This document shows positions 10,609 through 43,345 of a DNA stretch of 64,000 nucleotides, piece by piece (within the stretch, counting starts at the first letter, position 1; each line of letters starts with the position of its first letter). The DNA is from Zeus faber (lineage: Eukaryota; Chordata; Actinopteri; Zeiformes; Zeidae). The notes under the pieces are model-generated. The model was not told where the DNA came from. It saw nothing but the letters and a program-made list of their open reading frames with translations, and did not search any database. Location: positions 16,297,725 through 16,361,724 of the forward strand of contig OY482866.1 of the NCBI GenBank assembly GCA_960531495.1. The letters run 5' to 3'. The position numbers were made by a program, and so were the translations under genes.

Positions 10609-11760
10609 GAACACAACAGAGGAGACGTCAGCACTTTCCCAGTTCACCTTTACAGTTTTACATCCCATGTGTTTCAGTTATGAAGGTGGCTTTTCAGGGT
10701 TCCACCAAAAGGGAAATTGAGACGCGAGAGACGACGAGGCATTTATTTCGTGGCCCGCCACGGGCGAACGGATACCGAACGCTCCGCTTTCTTCCTCGGG
10801 TATTCGCAGTCAAGTTTACACAGGTTGTTTTTGGCAGGAGAGGGATGGAATTATTTTCTCCGGGAGCGTCGGACGGGGAAGGTGTTGCCGGGTTGAGCAA
10901 CGGCACAAGAATACAGATGATTAAAGATGGTGCCCTGGGGTGCCGGCGCAAAAAGGCAACTTTCAACAAAGGTGGCCGCTGGCACCGAACCGTAAACCGC
11001 TGAGCGCCGTCGTTGCCTCCTGCCGGACCTTTCGACATGAATCAGTCTCCCTGGAAATACCTCACGTCTTTCGTGCTGAGCCAATTCTCTGACTGACTGA
11101 CACGCGCACATGCACACACAGTGTGTCTTGACTTCCACTCTCTCTCTCACTTCCTCACATAGAGGAAATGGGCGAGCGGTGGACAGACCTCAAAGCTGAA
11201 GCTCAGATGGTTCAGCCATTGCACCGAGAAGCCGCGGCTTTTTTGGCTTTTTTGGCTTTTTTGGCATCTTGTAACCGTCAACAGATCGTAACCTCCTCAA
11301 AGCCTCATCGTTGACAATTTGTTTGTCTGAGTTGCTGGATTACCAGTGTTGAAAGAAAACGTTGTGATCAATCAAGGTCTGATTTTAAACACGTCACCAT
11401 TGTTTTTCACCAAACTAAGGCTGGAATCTTTGTAGCTGCTGCTGCTGAGGGAAGTTCTCACTTCCTGTAAATGTTTGGGCACTTTTTTGTTGTTCTTGTT
11501 GAAACTTCCTGGAAAGATTTGCTTGAACAGATAAAAACAAAATGCAAATTTTCTTCATATAAATAATGTTCATTGTATGTATGTATTATGCTTTGTATGT
11601 TAAGCATATATTGAAAACAATATCATGATATGACACATGACTTTTTTTTCAAAGTTAATATTATGTTTGTCCGTAATGAAAAATATAGTTGTTAATGATA
11701 AGAGATAACTTCATATATGTGATTTGTTCTCAGGTGTCTGAGTGTGTATACTGTATATAC
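10609..11760. other. 3' flank of the PAQR9-like gene
   Basis: Contains the presumed 3' untranslated region. No single polyadenylation signal stands out: ATTAAA at about 10919 and ATAAAA near 11530 are candidates. A three-unit TTTTTTGGC repeat lies at about 11236-11265. No other gene is recognisable. Confidence 0.4.
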
Positions 11761-11761
11761 A

Positions 11762-12452
11762 CACCGATCAGCCACAACATTAAAACCACCACTAATAACC
11801 ACTAATATTGTATAGGTCCCCCTCGTGCCACAAAAACAGCTGTGACCCGTGGAGGCATGGACTCCACAAGACCTCTGAAGGTGTCCTGTGGTATTTGGCA
11901 CCAAGACCTTAACAGCAGATCCTTCAAGTCCTGGTAGTTGTGAGGTGGGGCCCCCATGGATCAGGCTTGTTGTACCAGAACATCCCATGGATGCTCCATC
12001 GGATCGGACCCTAACCCCGACCATACACATGATGTAGAAGAAAAGGTGATTCATCAGAGCAGGCCACCTTCTTCCATCGCTCCATGGTCCAGTTCTGATG
12101 CTCAAATGTCCATTGTAGGCGCTTTCAGCTTTCAGTCGCTCAGATCCTTAGACCTGCCCATTTTTTCCCGCTTCCAGCACATCAATTTCATGAACTGACT
12201 GTTCACTTGCTGCCTGATGTATCCCACCACTTGATAGGCTCCATCAATGAGCCCATGGGCGCACACGACCCTGTCGCCGGTTCACCGGTCGTCCTTCCTT
12301 GGACCACTTTTGCTAGTTATTTACCACTGCATACCGGGAACACCCCACAAGACCTGGCGTTTTGTAGATGCTTTGACCCAGTCGTCAAGGAACGAGATGA
12401 GCAATGTTATTCACTTTACCTGTCAGTGGTTTTAATGTTGCGGCTGATTGGG

Positions 12453-12455
<3 letters not shown>
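11762..12455 (-). mobile_element. Internally deleted Tc1/mariner-like transposon with both terminal inverted repeats
   Basis: The left end CCGATCAGCCACAACATTAA and the right end, which reads as its inverted complement (GTTTTAATGTTGCGGCTGAT), form terminal inverted repeats of about 28 bp. Between them are the 3' portion of a Tc1-type transposase reading on the minus strand (11800-12110) and its 5' portion (about 12105-12430). The middle of the coding region is missing, so the copy is about 0.7 kb rather than the 1.3-1.6 kb usual for the class. A GT/AT microsatellite abuts the right end. It is non-autonomous and the transposase frame is broken. Confidence 0.85.

Positions 12456-12510
<55 letters not shown>
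12450..12510. repeat. (GT)n(AT)n microsatellite
   Basis: GT run followed by AT run, adjoining the terminal repeat of the Tc1-like element. Confidence 0.95.
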
Positions 12511-12513
<3 letters not shown>

Positions 12514-12519
12514 CTCCAT

Positions 12520-14030
12520 ACAAACTGATCTAGAATTCTTAAGATTCGCCACATTTCATGTTCTGCCCCTTAAATAGCTGAACTGAGAAGCGTCTTGAGT
12601 CACTATCAGGAAATGACTGTTTAGAGTCTTTGTTAGTCATTTGAAATAACATTTTAGGGGGCGGGGGGGGGGGGGGGGTAATTTGTTTTCTGTCATCGAA
12701 TACAACAAAAAACACATACACTTACATAGAGTGATATAATAGTAGGTTTAAGTTTGCCAAACAGTGTTCCATATCAGTCACGCTTGTTTCTTAATTGCAC
12801 TTGCAGGACATATGAGTTGAGTGGGGATGAGTTTTCCGCGAACAATACTAGAGTGGACCTACGGGTGGGGCGGTTAGGTGGTATTTTTTTGTTGAACAAC
12901 TGCATTAACCTTTTTTTTTTTTTTATAGCCATGCTGTTATAGAGCGCTATAAAGCCACCGCCAATCTCCTCAAATTAATCCTCTTAAAACAGTCCAACTA
13001 TGGAGTACTGTAACCATTCGAACACCGTTTCGGGTGCTGCCGCGAGGGCCCCTCGGACATAGACGTTTTGGGCGTACTAACCACGCTCGGCATACTAACT
13101 AGAATATTAGTATGCCGGTTCAGATGCAGCTATAGCGTTAAAAGCCCCCTTTAAACCTTTTTCCACACTGTGAAGGGTTGAACCCATCAACGTTTGAGCG
13201 GTGTTGAGTATGTGAATGTCAAGACTACAGAGTACTGTACCTTACATTGTAATGTACTCAGGGACGATTGAAGATTTACAATGCATTTTTAGCTGTTGTT
13301 ATAAGGTAAGGTAATGTTCCATTCTAGGTTGTACTCATGCAACTGGTTTCACTGCTGTGTACAATAGCACTAATACGCCCAATTTGTTTGTTTGAATTAA
13401 AAAAATATATATATACAAGTCGTGACATGGGCGTGGACTTTTTATTTCTATGACGGTGCACCTGCTTGAAAGTGGATTTCGCCATGTACCGAAGAGTCAC
13501 CCCTGGTAACACAGGGTGCACAAATCACAGTGTTGAGTTTGAATGATTCAAATGAGTTGTCCCCCCGAGTGTAGATTTGCACTCTTTGCATGCAGGCTCA
13601 TTTGTTTCTGCTGTGCAGACTGTGTTTGTTTGAGTGTGTGTGTGTGTGTGTCAGTAGGAGCAGCTGGTCTTAATGTGGTCACGCACTTGTCTCACAGACA
13701 CACACTGACTATCTTATTTCCAGGCCTCTCTCTCCCTCTCGGCCCCCTTTGTCGAACACCAGTAATACAAGAAATGTGAATCCTCTGGGCTGAGGAAAAT
13801 AAATAAATAAAGGATCGCAGGGGTGAAATAGATACGAGTCTAGAAACTGCTCAAGCGTGAACTAGCGTAAAGCCTCCGCTTTCATTTATGGGCGACCGAC
13901 CGACCGCCCTCTTTGGCCGTGCATAATACGAAGTTGAGGTGTGGGGGCGGACTTCTCTCATTTCCCTTGGAAATTGGTTCTATGGGATTCCACCGACACG
14001 GAGAAAGTGTACACATACGCACGGCTTTTG
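12520..14030. other. Intergenic stretch between paqr9 and aco1
   Basis: No gene recognised. It holds a G-run (about 12657-12678), T homopolymers near 12910 and an 11-bp-stem hairpin (13088-13098 with 13107-13117, perfect complement, 8-base loop). Frames are short and lack family resemblance. Confidence 0.5.
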
Positions 14031-14043
14031 TCATCAAGTTCAA

Positions 14044-14049
14044 TTTATT
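14044..14049 (-). terminator. Candidate polyadenylation signal of aco1
   Basis: The plus-strand sequence TTTATT reads AATAAA on the gene strand, about 465 bases after the aco1 stop codon. It is a reasonable 3' end signal but untested; no other canonical hexamer is closer to the stop. Confidence 0.4.
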
Positions 14050-14513
14050 TTGCTCAGTCAAGTGATCGACATGATCAACATTTGTTAAAATTTTTACAAT
14101 ATGGATACACAAACATCTTTGAAATGGAAATGGCCAGTCGTGGCAAGGTAGTAGAAGTTAGCGATGACCTGCTGCATGCAGGCCCAGTTGCGTTTGAGAG
14201 AGAAAAGAAAGTAAAAAAGAACACTGCTGCCCCCTGGCGGTAAATCAACTTTCAATAGCTGAACACAATTATATTCATCTACAAAGAGCGGGAATCAGGC
14301 CAACATCATAATCATAATTCGCCCTCTATATTTCCGCCACAGGCAGGCGCTGTCGCCACCTCACAGGGTGGTGTCTAGAGACGGCGTTTCACCACCTGTT
14401 GCTGCCTTTTACCCGGGGATCTGCGGCGGCGAGGGAAAACAAGGATAAAAAAAAAATTTATACAAATTAAAGACACGTTACTCCCGCCCCTTCTCGTCAC
14501 CGGTGCAGAGTGT

Positions 14514-33360
<18,847 letters not shown>

Positions 33361-33434
33361 CCTTTCTTCGTCGACAGGAGAGCAGGGAATGATGTTGGGT
33401 TGAGCAAATCTTCTATCCTGGCACAGGTACAAAT
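33361..33434 (-). other. aco1: 5' untranslated part of the first coding exon of aco1
   Basis: A CCCTCTGTTTCAG acceptor precedes position 33434, and the exon runs 74 bases to the ATG at 33360-33358. No in-frame stop separates the acceptor from the ATG, so translation could in principle begin in the preceding exon. Homology supports the ATG, because the family N-terminus begins only a few residues before the conserved NPF...PLDP segment. Confidence 0.65.
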
Positions 33435-33477
33435 CTGAAACAGAGGGAATCTGGGTAGAATGTCTTTGAAAGAAGAA

Positions 33478-33491
33478 CGCGCGCGCACGCG

Positions 33492-33529
<38 letters not shown>
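33478..33529. repeat. (GC)n/(AC)n Z-DNA-prone microsatellite
   Basis: About 22 bases of GC-rich alternating purine-pyrimidine followed by an AC run, 44 bases upstream of the acceptor of the first coding exon of aco1. Confidence 0.95.
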
Positions 33530-33534
<5 letters not shown>

Positions 33535-33780
33535 AAGTTAGTTAGTATAAATAATTATTATTTATACCCTGATTTATCCTATGCATAGTATCACATTTTT
33601 TATATTTCTGTTTAGTATTGTTTTGGCTATTTGTTTATATTTTACAATATTTACTTTAACTTAACTATTTACTCTATATTATTTTCAGACTGTTTATCTT
33701 TTTTATATGCTAATTGCCTGTAGTGAAACGCACCAAACCTCACCAGAACAAATTCCTAGATTATGCAAATATGCCTGGTT

Positions 33781-33781
<1 letters not shown>

Positions 33782-33879
<98 letters not shown>
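33782..33879. repeat. (GACA)n(GATA)n compound microsatellite
   Basis: About ten GACA/CAGA units followed by about fourteen GATA units without interruption, in the first intron of aco1. This composition resembles the Bkm-type repeat found on some vertebrate sex chromosomes, but a single array carries no such implication. Confidence 0.97.
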
Positions 33880-34479
33880 CTTTATTCTTCCCTGAGGGGA
33901 AATAGCGCGTTTGAAATCATACAATTAACCAGGCAAACGTTTGAGGCAACTGTGAGTGCTTGACAATCACAGGGCATTAGAGCATTACATAATCGCATGT
34001 TTTGTTCCCCCCCCCCCAGCAGTGACACCACCCATTAAGAAACCGTTGAAAAAGGAGTCACTGTTGGACACGTGAGGAGATAAGAGCAGCTTGGCAGTGA
34101 CCCTCCTCAAACTGCATGAAAAAAAATAAATAAAAAATAAAAGCACAGCAGGGTAAAAGTCAAACGATCACACCATGTGATGCAACGTGCAAGCACGGAG
34201 TCCAGTCCTCCTGCCAAAAGGGCATGGAAAGATTCCTTGTACTTCCAGAACGTTTCCAATTTAGAGTTCACAAATTGGCATTAGCGTATTATACTAGTTT
34301 GGTGACTATGATTGAGTTGTACCCGTGCTTTGGGGACGAGATGCCCTTCATACGTTTTAAGATGACATGGCTATACCCTGCCAATTGGAAGCAATGTTTT
34401 TTTATAAAACCACAAGGATGATTAATAACTGAAGGTACCGATTGACCCATCGAACACACGTGGTTATTCCAAAAAACAA

Positions 34480-34854
34480 CCTACAGCGGGGGCCGCGTTA
34501 AAACGCTACAACGAAATCAGTCGCCTCCCTCATCTAGTTCACGTCGCGCTTGACGTAACGCTAAGGACCCGGGGAAAGATGAGACGCCGGCGGGAAGGTC
34601 CTTCCGGGGCTGAGCTCGCAAGCAAGGCCACCCTTCGGGCGTGAACGCAAGGCGCCACTCAGACCAACCCCGGCAACCGCGTCGATTGGGGCGTAGCGGG
34701 CGTAGCGGGGAGTTGCATGAAGCGACTTACCTCCGGCTCTCGCAGCGCGGCGCGCACCCTGCTCTGCACGATCTGCCGGCCGACGCCGCGCACTTCCGGC
34801 TTGTCAGCTGATGCTGCATTCCAGCGGTGGGAGAACTCGGGAGAAAATGAAAAC

Positions 34855-34895
<41 letters not shown>

Positions 34896-35130
34896 AACAC
34901 ACCTTGGAGGAAGGGCGCTGGAAAGTGCCACTTGAATCGGAATCCCAATTTTTTTGGAATTTCCGTTTTGATTGAGATAGCGGGGCCTGATGGAATGGGC
35001 CCGAGCATTCCTCGCATGGGGGATATGTGCTGCACTCGGCGAAATAAACAGACCCCGGTGACGATTCTGGACCGCGTCGAGGTCGGAGGCGGGGGCTGAC
35101 GGACTCCGCGTCACCTATTTCCGAGTGTCG
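34480..35130 (-). promoter_or_regulatory. aco1: CpG-rich promoter and probable non-coding first exon of aco1
   Basis: GC- and CpG-rich DNA directly upstream of aco1. A strong donor, CCGGAG|GTAAGTCGC on the gene strand, ends a candidate untranslated exon at 34731, which would join the acceptor at 33435; mammalian ACO1 also has a non-coding first exon. A CCGGAAGTGCG sequence on the gene strand (about 34789-34799) matches an ETS/GABP site. A (CA)n tract (34858-34893) lies just upstream. The transcription start is not determinable. Confidence 0.55.
34858..34893. repeat. (AC)n microsatellite in the aco1 promoter region
   Basis: About 17 units, roughly 130 bases upstream of the inferred first-exon donor. 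Confidence 0.95.
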
Positions 35131-35579
35131 GCTGAATGCAGCATGGGATGATTTCGAAGGGGCGTTCCTCGCCGGAAGAGCGGCGGCAGCCTGAGCGCTG
35201 CAGCCCCGGGCAAATCAACGGAGGAATGCCGGTCTTCCTTCATATTCGACTGGAGCTGTATTAACTGTTCGGCTTTTCTGACCATTGAGCACAAACGAAT
35301 ATGTATTCTGTCATGTATTGTTGTCGACAATTATTATTATTTTTTTTTTCTTAACCAGATGCAAAGCTATTAAAAGCCCGCCGAGCGTCCCCCCACCATG
35401 TCAAAAGAGAGGGTCAAATAAAGCCCAGTATTTTATTTTTTATTTATGCTTATGTCTGAGTTTGATATTTACATTGATTCTGTACGTGCTGTGATTCACG
35501 TATGCATGCTTCATTTATTCATCAAATGTTTTATTAGATTAAGGATACTTCGCGCTCTCTCTCGCTCTCTCTCACACAC

Positions 35580-35648
<69 letters not shown>

Positions 35649-36500
35649 GATTTCGACTCCGTCTGCTTGTTTTAATGATGTACATTTTTTTTTATCTTTT
35701 AAGTTTTTTTTGAGACATTCAACTTGAGTATTGGTGGTTTTAGTATAACATGAAATAGGTTATTTTTATGTGGGATTACTAGCAACATTACGCTCCCGAA
35801 GTAGCTGCCGCAGTTCGGGGAGAGTGCTCCCCTGCCCTGGCCCTTCGGCCCTTTCCCCCCCAGCGGCAAGTCAGTCGCAGCCGGACAGGGACTCCCCGCA
35901 TCTTCCAATAAATGCGCTCTACCCAAACAGGGACACGCACGGTGACCGTCGCTCAGGTCCACTATTCTAACTGCACTATAGCCAGGCAATGTAAAGTAAC
36001 CCGCTGCCAACAGTGGCTAATGGGGATACGTGTGAAACCCGCTGGTTCGCAAAATATAACCAGAATACTGCTCAGGCAAACTGAATTCACCCACACTTTG
36101 CAGGCGGACATATGAGGGGGAATAAATAAACAATCCCACCAACCGCGCACAGTTTAAGGGAGATGCGCTTATCCATCCCAACGACAATAAATACAACTGT
36201 GGAGGACGCATGTTACTTGAAATCACTTTTTTTCCTCAATGTATTTAACTTCCTTCCTTATCGGGCGAGAAAGGCAAAGAGGAAAAGGCGCGGTCACCGA
36301 ATGCGCTATAGACTTCATATCATAGTCCAGCCTCTTAAGGTCAGTCACGTGACTGTTGATATAATGGTCTTGAAGACAGGTATCATTCAAGGTGAAGAGT
36401 GAGGTCGAAATAGATATGTGACTCGTCATCCTTCCGAGAAATTCATACATAACTTATGACAGCACAGAGTCTGATAATGTGATTACAGGCAACTTGTGAA
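35130..36500. other. Intergenic stretch between aco1 and the LRR gene
   Basis: Apart from the microsatellite at 35571-35649 no gene is recognised. 35800-35960 is locally GC-rich. Open frames are short and without family resemblance. Confidence 0.45.
35571..35649. repeat. (CA)n(TA)n microsatellite
   Basis: CT-rich lead, then a long CA run ending in a TA run. Confidence 0.95.
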
Positions 36501-36504
36501 TCAT

Positions 36505-36510
36505 TTTATT
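36505..36510 (-). terminator. Candidate polyadenylation signal of the LRR gene
   Basis: TTTATT on the plus strand, AATAAA on the gene strand, about 370 bases beyond the LRR stop codon. Confidence 0.4.
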
Positions 36511-36879
36511 TCATTTCATTACAACCCAGTGAGGACGACAGGTTATTTACAAGGTCTGGATGAGTTGAGCGCTCATTTAGTGCAGGTATTACAGAGCGGA
36601 TTGGGTCCACTTTTATCTCAATCATAGTGAATTTTGAGCTGCACTGAACAGTGAGATAGCATTGGTCGCAGAGGGGTCTCGCAGCGTTGTTTGGTTGCAG
36701 AATGCTGGTCCATGCTTGCACAAACTAAATGAAACCAGTTCTGGGGATGAGGGGCATTGCCTTAGAACTTCAGCCTTTTCTACCAAAAGAATGTTCAGTG
36801 GACACGATCTGCCCTTTAGCTCCGGAGGACTTTGCCGCCGATGCTCGTCGCCCGTTGGTTACACGCCGGATTGTGTATT

Positions 36880-39328
<2,449 letters not shown>

Positions 39329-39540
39329 CTGAAAAGTTGGAGTCTGCGTGGGTCGTCTCTGCTGGCCGGGAGCAGTGTGACTCATGACAGTATGAGAGCT
39401 GAAGGAGATCTTCCTCTTTGGCCACTGCCGATTCAAGACGCAGGACAAATCACAGGACCACACCATGATCCATCTGCTGAAATTCACAGTGAAACACTAT
39501 TAACGTTATACAGAAAGCGACGGTCGTAAAAAGTGCATTT

Positions 39541-41115
39541 CAAGATTCAAGAGGTTTATTTGTCACATACATATACATACATTCATACATATATGCAATG
39601 TAATGTCTGTGCAACGCACCCGGAGATTATGCAGAATAGTTACTAAAGCGAATATAATAGTTGACCTAATGCCTACCTAGCAATTAACTAAAACTAACTG
39701 ATTCCTAAAATGTAATGCAGTTAGTGAATATAATAATATAAATAAAATTAAATTAAAAATAAAATAAGACTCAAAAAGCGAATACAAAGTGGGGGTACAA
39801 AATAGAAGTAAAGGGAATAGTTATGTATATGGGATAGGCTATTTGTATATACAGATCTGTGCAGTAAAGTGCATGTGAATAAAGTGTGTATGGAGATATA
39901 CAGTACAGTATACAACAGTACAAAGCAGCAACACAGTAACACTGAACAGAACAGCAATTCGGCGCAGTATGCAGTAACCCAGACCAGCGATGCAGTATGA
40001 GGTACAGTATGCAGTAACCCAGACCAGCGATGCAGTATGAGGTACAGTATGCTACATACATTACAGAGAGGTAGCGGAGCCTACTGTATGTGTGTGACTC
40101 AGTGAGGACCCCTGGTGAGTTCAGCGTTGACAGTTCTTATGGCGTGCAGGATGAAACTCTGTCTCAGTCTCTCTGTTCTCGCTGTGTGACCCGGGAAGCG
40201 CTTGCACAACCACAGCAGCTGGAACAGTCCGTTGTTGTGGTGGTGAGGATCCTTCATGATCCTGCGTGCTCTGCTACTACACCTCCAGGTGTATAAGTCC
40301 TGCAGGGAGGGGAGGGTAGTTCCAGTGGTACGTTGGTCTGAACGCACCACCCTCTGCAGGGCCCGCCTGTCCTGAGCAGTACAGTCCCCAAACCAGGCAG
40401 TGATGTTGCCTGTCAGGATGCTTTCCACTGCTCCAGAGCAGAAGGACTTGAGGATCCTCACCGAGAACCCAAATTTCTTCAGCTGCCTGAGGTGGTAAAG
40501 AAGCTGCCTCGCCTTTCTCACCACAGTGTCTGTATGTGTTGTCCATTTCCTAAGTCCTCCGTGATGTGGACTCCCAGGTAATTGAAGCTGCTCACCCTGT
40601 CAACAGAATTCCCATTAATCACCAATGGCGTGTTGCTTCCTCGATTGTAATCCTCGCCTAAAGTCCACAATCAGCTCCTTAGTTTTGCTGACGTTCAGGA
40701 GGAGGCTGTTGTCCCAGCACTAGAGTGACAGGTCAGCCACCTCCTCGCGGTAGGCCTTCTCATCGTCATCGTGATCAGGTCCACCATGACGGTGTCGTCA
40801 GCAAACTTGATGATGGTGTTGGAGCTGGACCTGGCCACAGTCATGGGGCTCTCCTTTTTTCTGCCACTCCTTTTTCCTCTCACCACCTGGGGCCGGGCTG
40901 AGAGGAAGTCCAGGATCCAGGCACAAAGTGGAGTGTTCAGTGTTAGCTTCCGCAGCTTGACAGCCAGTCTGGTGCGGACTATGGTATTGGAAGCTGAACT
41001 ATAATTGATGAACAGCAATCTCACATAGGCCCCCTTCCGTCCATCCAGGTGCCTGAGCGTGGTGTGCAGTACCTGGGAGACCGCGTCGTCTGTGCATCTG
41101 TTCAGCCGGTAGGCG
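39541..41115 (-). mobile_element. 5'-truncated, decayed LINE (non-LTR retrotransposon)
   Basis: The minus strand carries reverse-transcriptase remnants: the FADDT active-site box (about 40800), TRLAVKLRKLTLNTPLCAWILDFL upstream of it (about 40960), and the C-terminal RT region with LYHLRQLKKFGF and ESILTGNITAWFG (40099-40524), separated by frame breaks. It ends with a 3' untranslated segment shared with 18668-19200 and a TTGAATC-type tail at 39541. The class is consistent with a Rex1/CR1-like LINE. No endonuclease domain is present. Confidence 0.85.
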
Positions 41116-41119
41116 GCTT

Positions 41120-42860
41120 TTCATTTTCAGTTTTTTGGGGTTTTATTGACTGTTTTATACATCCATACGCCATTTTTTGTTGGCCCCATCTGCCTTAACA
41201 TCACAGACTAAAAACAGGAAGTTGCTCCGCCTCCTACTTGCAACAGTAAGGTTTTTGAAGTGGACCTAGAGTGAAAAACTCTTTCAGTGCTTGTGCGCAT
41301 ACAATTGGGTCTCTGATGGACGTACTAACACACAAACTGTTAAATAAGACAACCCAGTTTTTTGTGAGATGCCTATTTCATTAAACATGTGATTCAACAA
41401 GTCGTTCATGTTTGTGTCTTGTTCCTACGTCACATTGAGACACATTAGAATTAGAACAAATCTGAGCACCTCCACCCAGGGCTGGAGAATAACAACCGCT
41501 GCCGGGAACTGCTCCATTGGCTTCACAGACCAGCACAAATCTTTTAAAAGAAACAGGAATTAATACTAACTATCCGTGACAAAACGGCAGACAGGGGAAA
41601 TGTAAAGTATTTAAAAAATAATTGTCTAAAAAAGATTTTCCTTCGAACAAAAAATAAAAAGGTATGCTAGGTCTGTAGGCTTTTCCAAACAAAACCAATA
41701 AAAACTGTTTTTATTGTAGATGTATTTTATTTTCAGACACTTAGTAATTGAATGAAACAAAAAAAAGCCCACTGCAGTCTCTGACACAGGCTCTAAGCAT
41801 GGCAACCAAAGTCAGAACAAACTTTTAAATTAGGCCTTGTACAACTAATATAAGTGAAGATTCAGCACCTGGATTGCTTATTTGGCACCTCACATTCATT
41901 CAGAAACAGATTTTGGTGGACTCATATGGTGTAATAAGTGAAAGTTCACATACTTCATACATGAGGCTCACAGAACTGGGGCAAACTGGGGAATTTAAAG
42001 CCAAACACACACAGAAACAGCTCGTCGAGAACAGGGGGGTTATAGAGGCATGTTTAGAATGGCTAGAATGCATAATCACAGCGACATTTTCAGCAATAAT
42101 CTTCAAATACATGTTTTGGGGACCTCAGAGACCTATATTAACCCGTTGGAAAGCATAATAGACACCCTTTAATAAAATGTGACTGTCACTTATCTAAAAC
42201 ATGTTCAAAAAATACACCAAGACACGTGTGACCATGTGAGCCTCCCCTTTTTAGAAAAGGATATTTACTTGAGTAACTTTAGTACTTTACTTACTTTAGC
42301 AACTGGTGTTTGATTACATGTTCAACAAATCTCGTGTTTTTCTTTTAACAGATCGGGCTCTGTCAACAAACAAAGCAATCTATTCTGATCCGCAGTTAAA
42401 ATCACAAGTCAATGTGTCCGATTTTCTGCAGGAATTCACATATTACAAAAACAATGCATACAATGTAAACGGTTTTATCAGATACACACAAGCACATTAT
42501 ACACAGCAACTTAAAAGTAACCCAGTTAAAAAAATCAATTGCATTTGCTAAGTCGCGTCCAATGCACTCACCGCGTCGGAGAACAAGGTCTATCTACTGT
42601 AGCTCAGAGTCTGAGAACCTCTGAGGAACTGTGAAAGGCTGCCTTTCATCCCCCAGCTGGAGATCACATGATGGGGATAATCACATTGCCTGCTACCCTG
42701 AAGCAAACATGGCCCTGCACATCAGAAAAGGAGTGGTCATGCATTCTCAAAAAAAAAAAAAAAAAAGTTTATTTCTCTGCACATGTGCAGAGATTTCCAG
42801 AAGCTATAAATCAAAAAAGTCACTGTTTATTGTTGTATCAAGATAAGATCACACTTTATG
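41120..42860. other. Gene-free stretch
   Basis: No gene recognised. Holds an hAT-MITE-like module TTATTGTAGATGTATTTTATTTTC near 41707 and an A-run near 42750. The 70-94-codon frames on both strands have no recognisable similarity. The missing 5' exon of the LRR gene might lie here or between 39330 and 39540. Confidence 0.4.
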
Positions 42861-42869
42861 AATCCCCAG

Positions 42870-42995
42870 AGGCAGAGGTAGTTACGGATCCAGTGGCTTG
42901 TTTGAAGGAGCCTTCGACGTGCTTCCAGGAGGAGTCAGGAATCGAACCAGCAATCCTGCTCATGACTACGAGACGACCCCAGCTCCACCCCATGA
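42870..42995 (-). mobile_element. tRNA-derived SINE
   Basis: On the minus strand GGTTCGATTCC is a perfect B box and is followed by a TGACTCCTCCTGG segment shared with the SINE at 27925. The tRNA-like head is degenerate on the A-box side, so it is not a tRNA gene. Confidence 0.6.
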
Positions 42996-43137
42996 TAAAC
43001 CATTATTCTGACCGACAGCTCTTAGATCACCATTATCTTTATATTACATTGTTTGAGGTTGGCGTCTGGGCTCTACTGCTCATCGCTCCCGGCGAGGCTC
43101 ACAGAAAACGTAGGCATGCAAAATAAGCTTGAAATAT

Positions 43138-43345
43138 TTGTGTGATGAGCCTGAAATCCCCCCCATTGGATAGAAGAGTAGAGCCCAACAGGTGGAGGGA
43201 GCATAGCAAGCAGCAAGCAGCAAGCAAAAAGGCAGCAAAGCAGGAAGCAAAGCAGGGAGGGCAGGAGGGATGGGCTGCTTAAATAGGCCGGCCCATAAGG
43301 GCTTGGAAGTGTGTGGCGCCGCGAGTTGTCTGACAGAACCAGCTC
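43138..43345 (+). repeat. Dispersed repeat, copies at 56313-56440 and 59395-59580
   Basis: Shared modules are TTGGATAGA(A/T)GA..AGAGCCCAACAGGTGGAGGGAGC, GGCTGCTTAAAT(A/G)GG, CCGGCCCATAAGGGC and a TGGCGCCG segment followed by AGTTGTCTGACAGA. The other two copies are in inverse orientation. The TGGCGCC segment resembles a primer-binding site and may mark an LTR boundary, but the class is unproven. AGCAAGC triplication occurs at about 43203-43226. Confidence 0.7.

Noticed and set aside
9364..10668. 434-codon open frame antisense to the PAQR9-like gene
   Set aside because: It exists only because the coding strand is extremely GC-rich. Its product is low-complexity Gly/Arg/Glu-rich and resembles no family.
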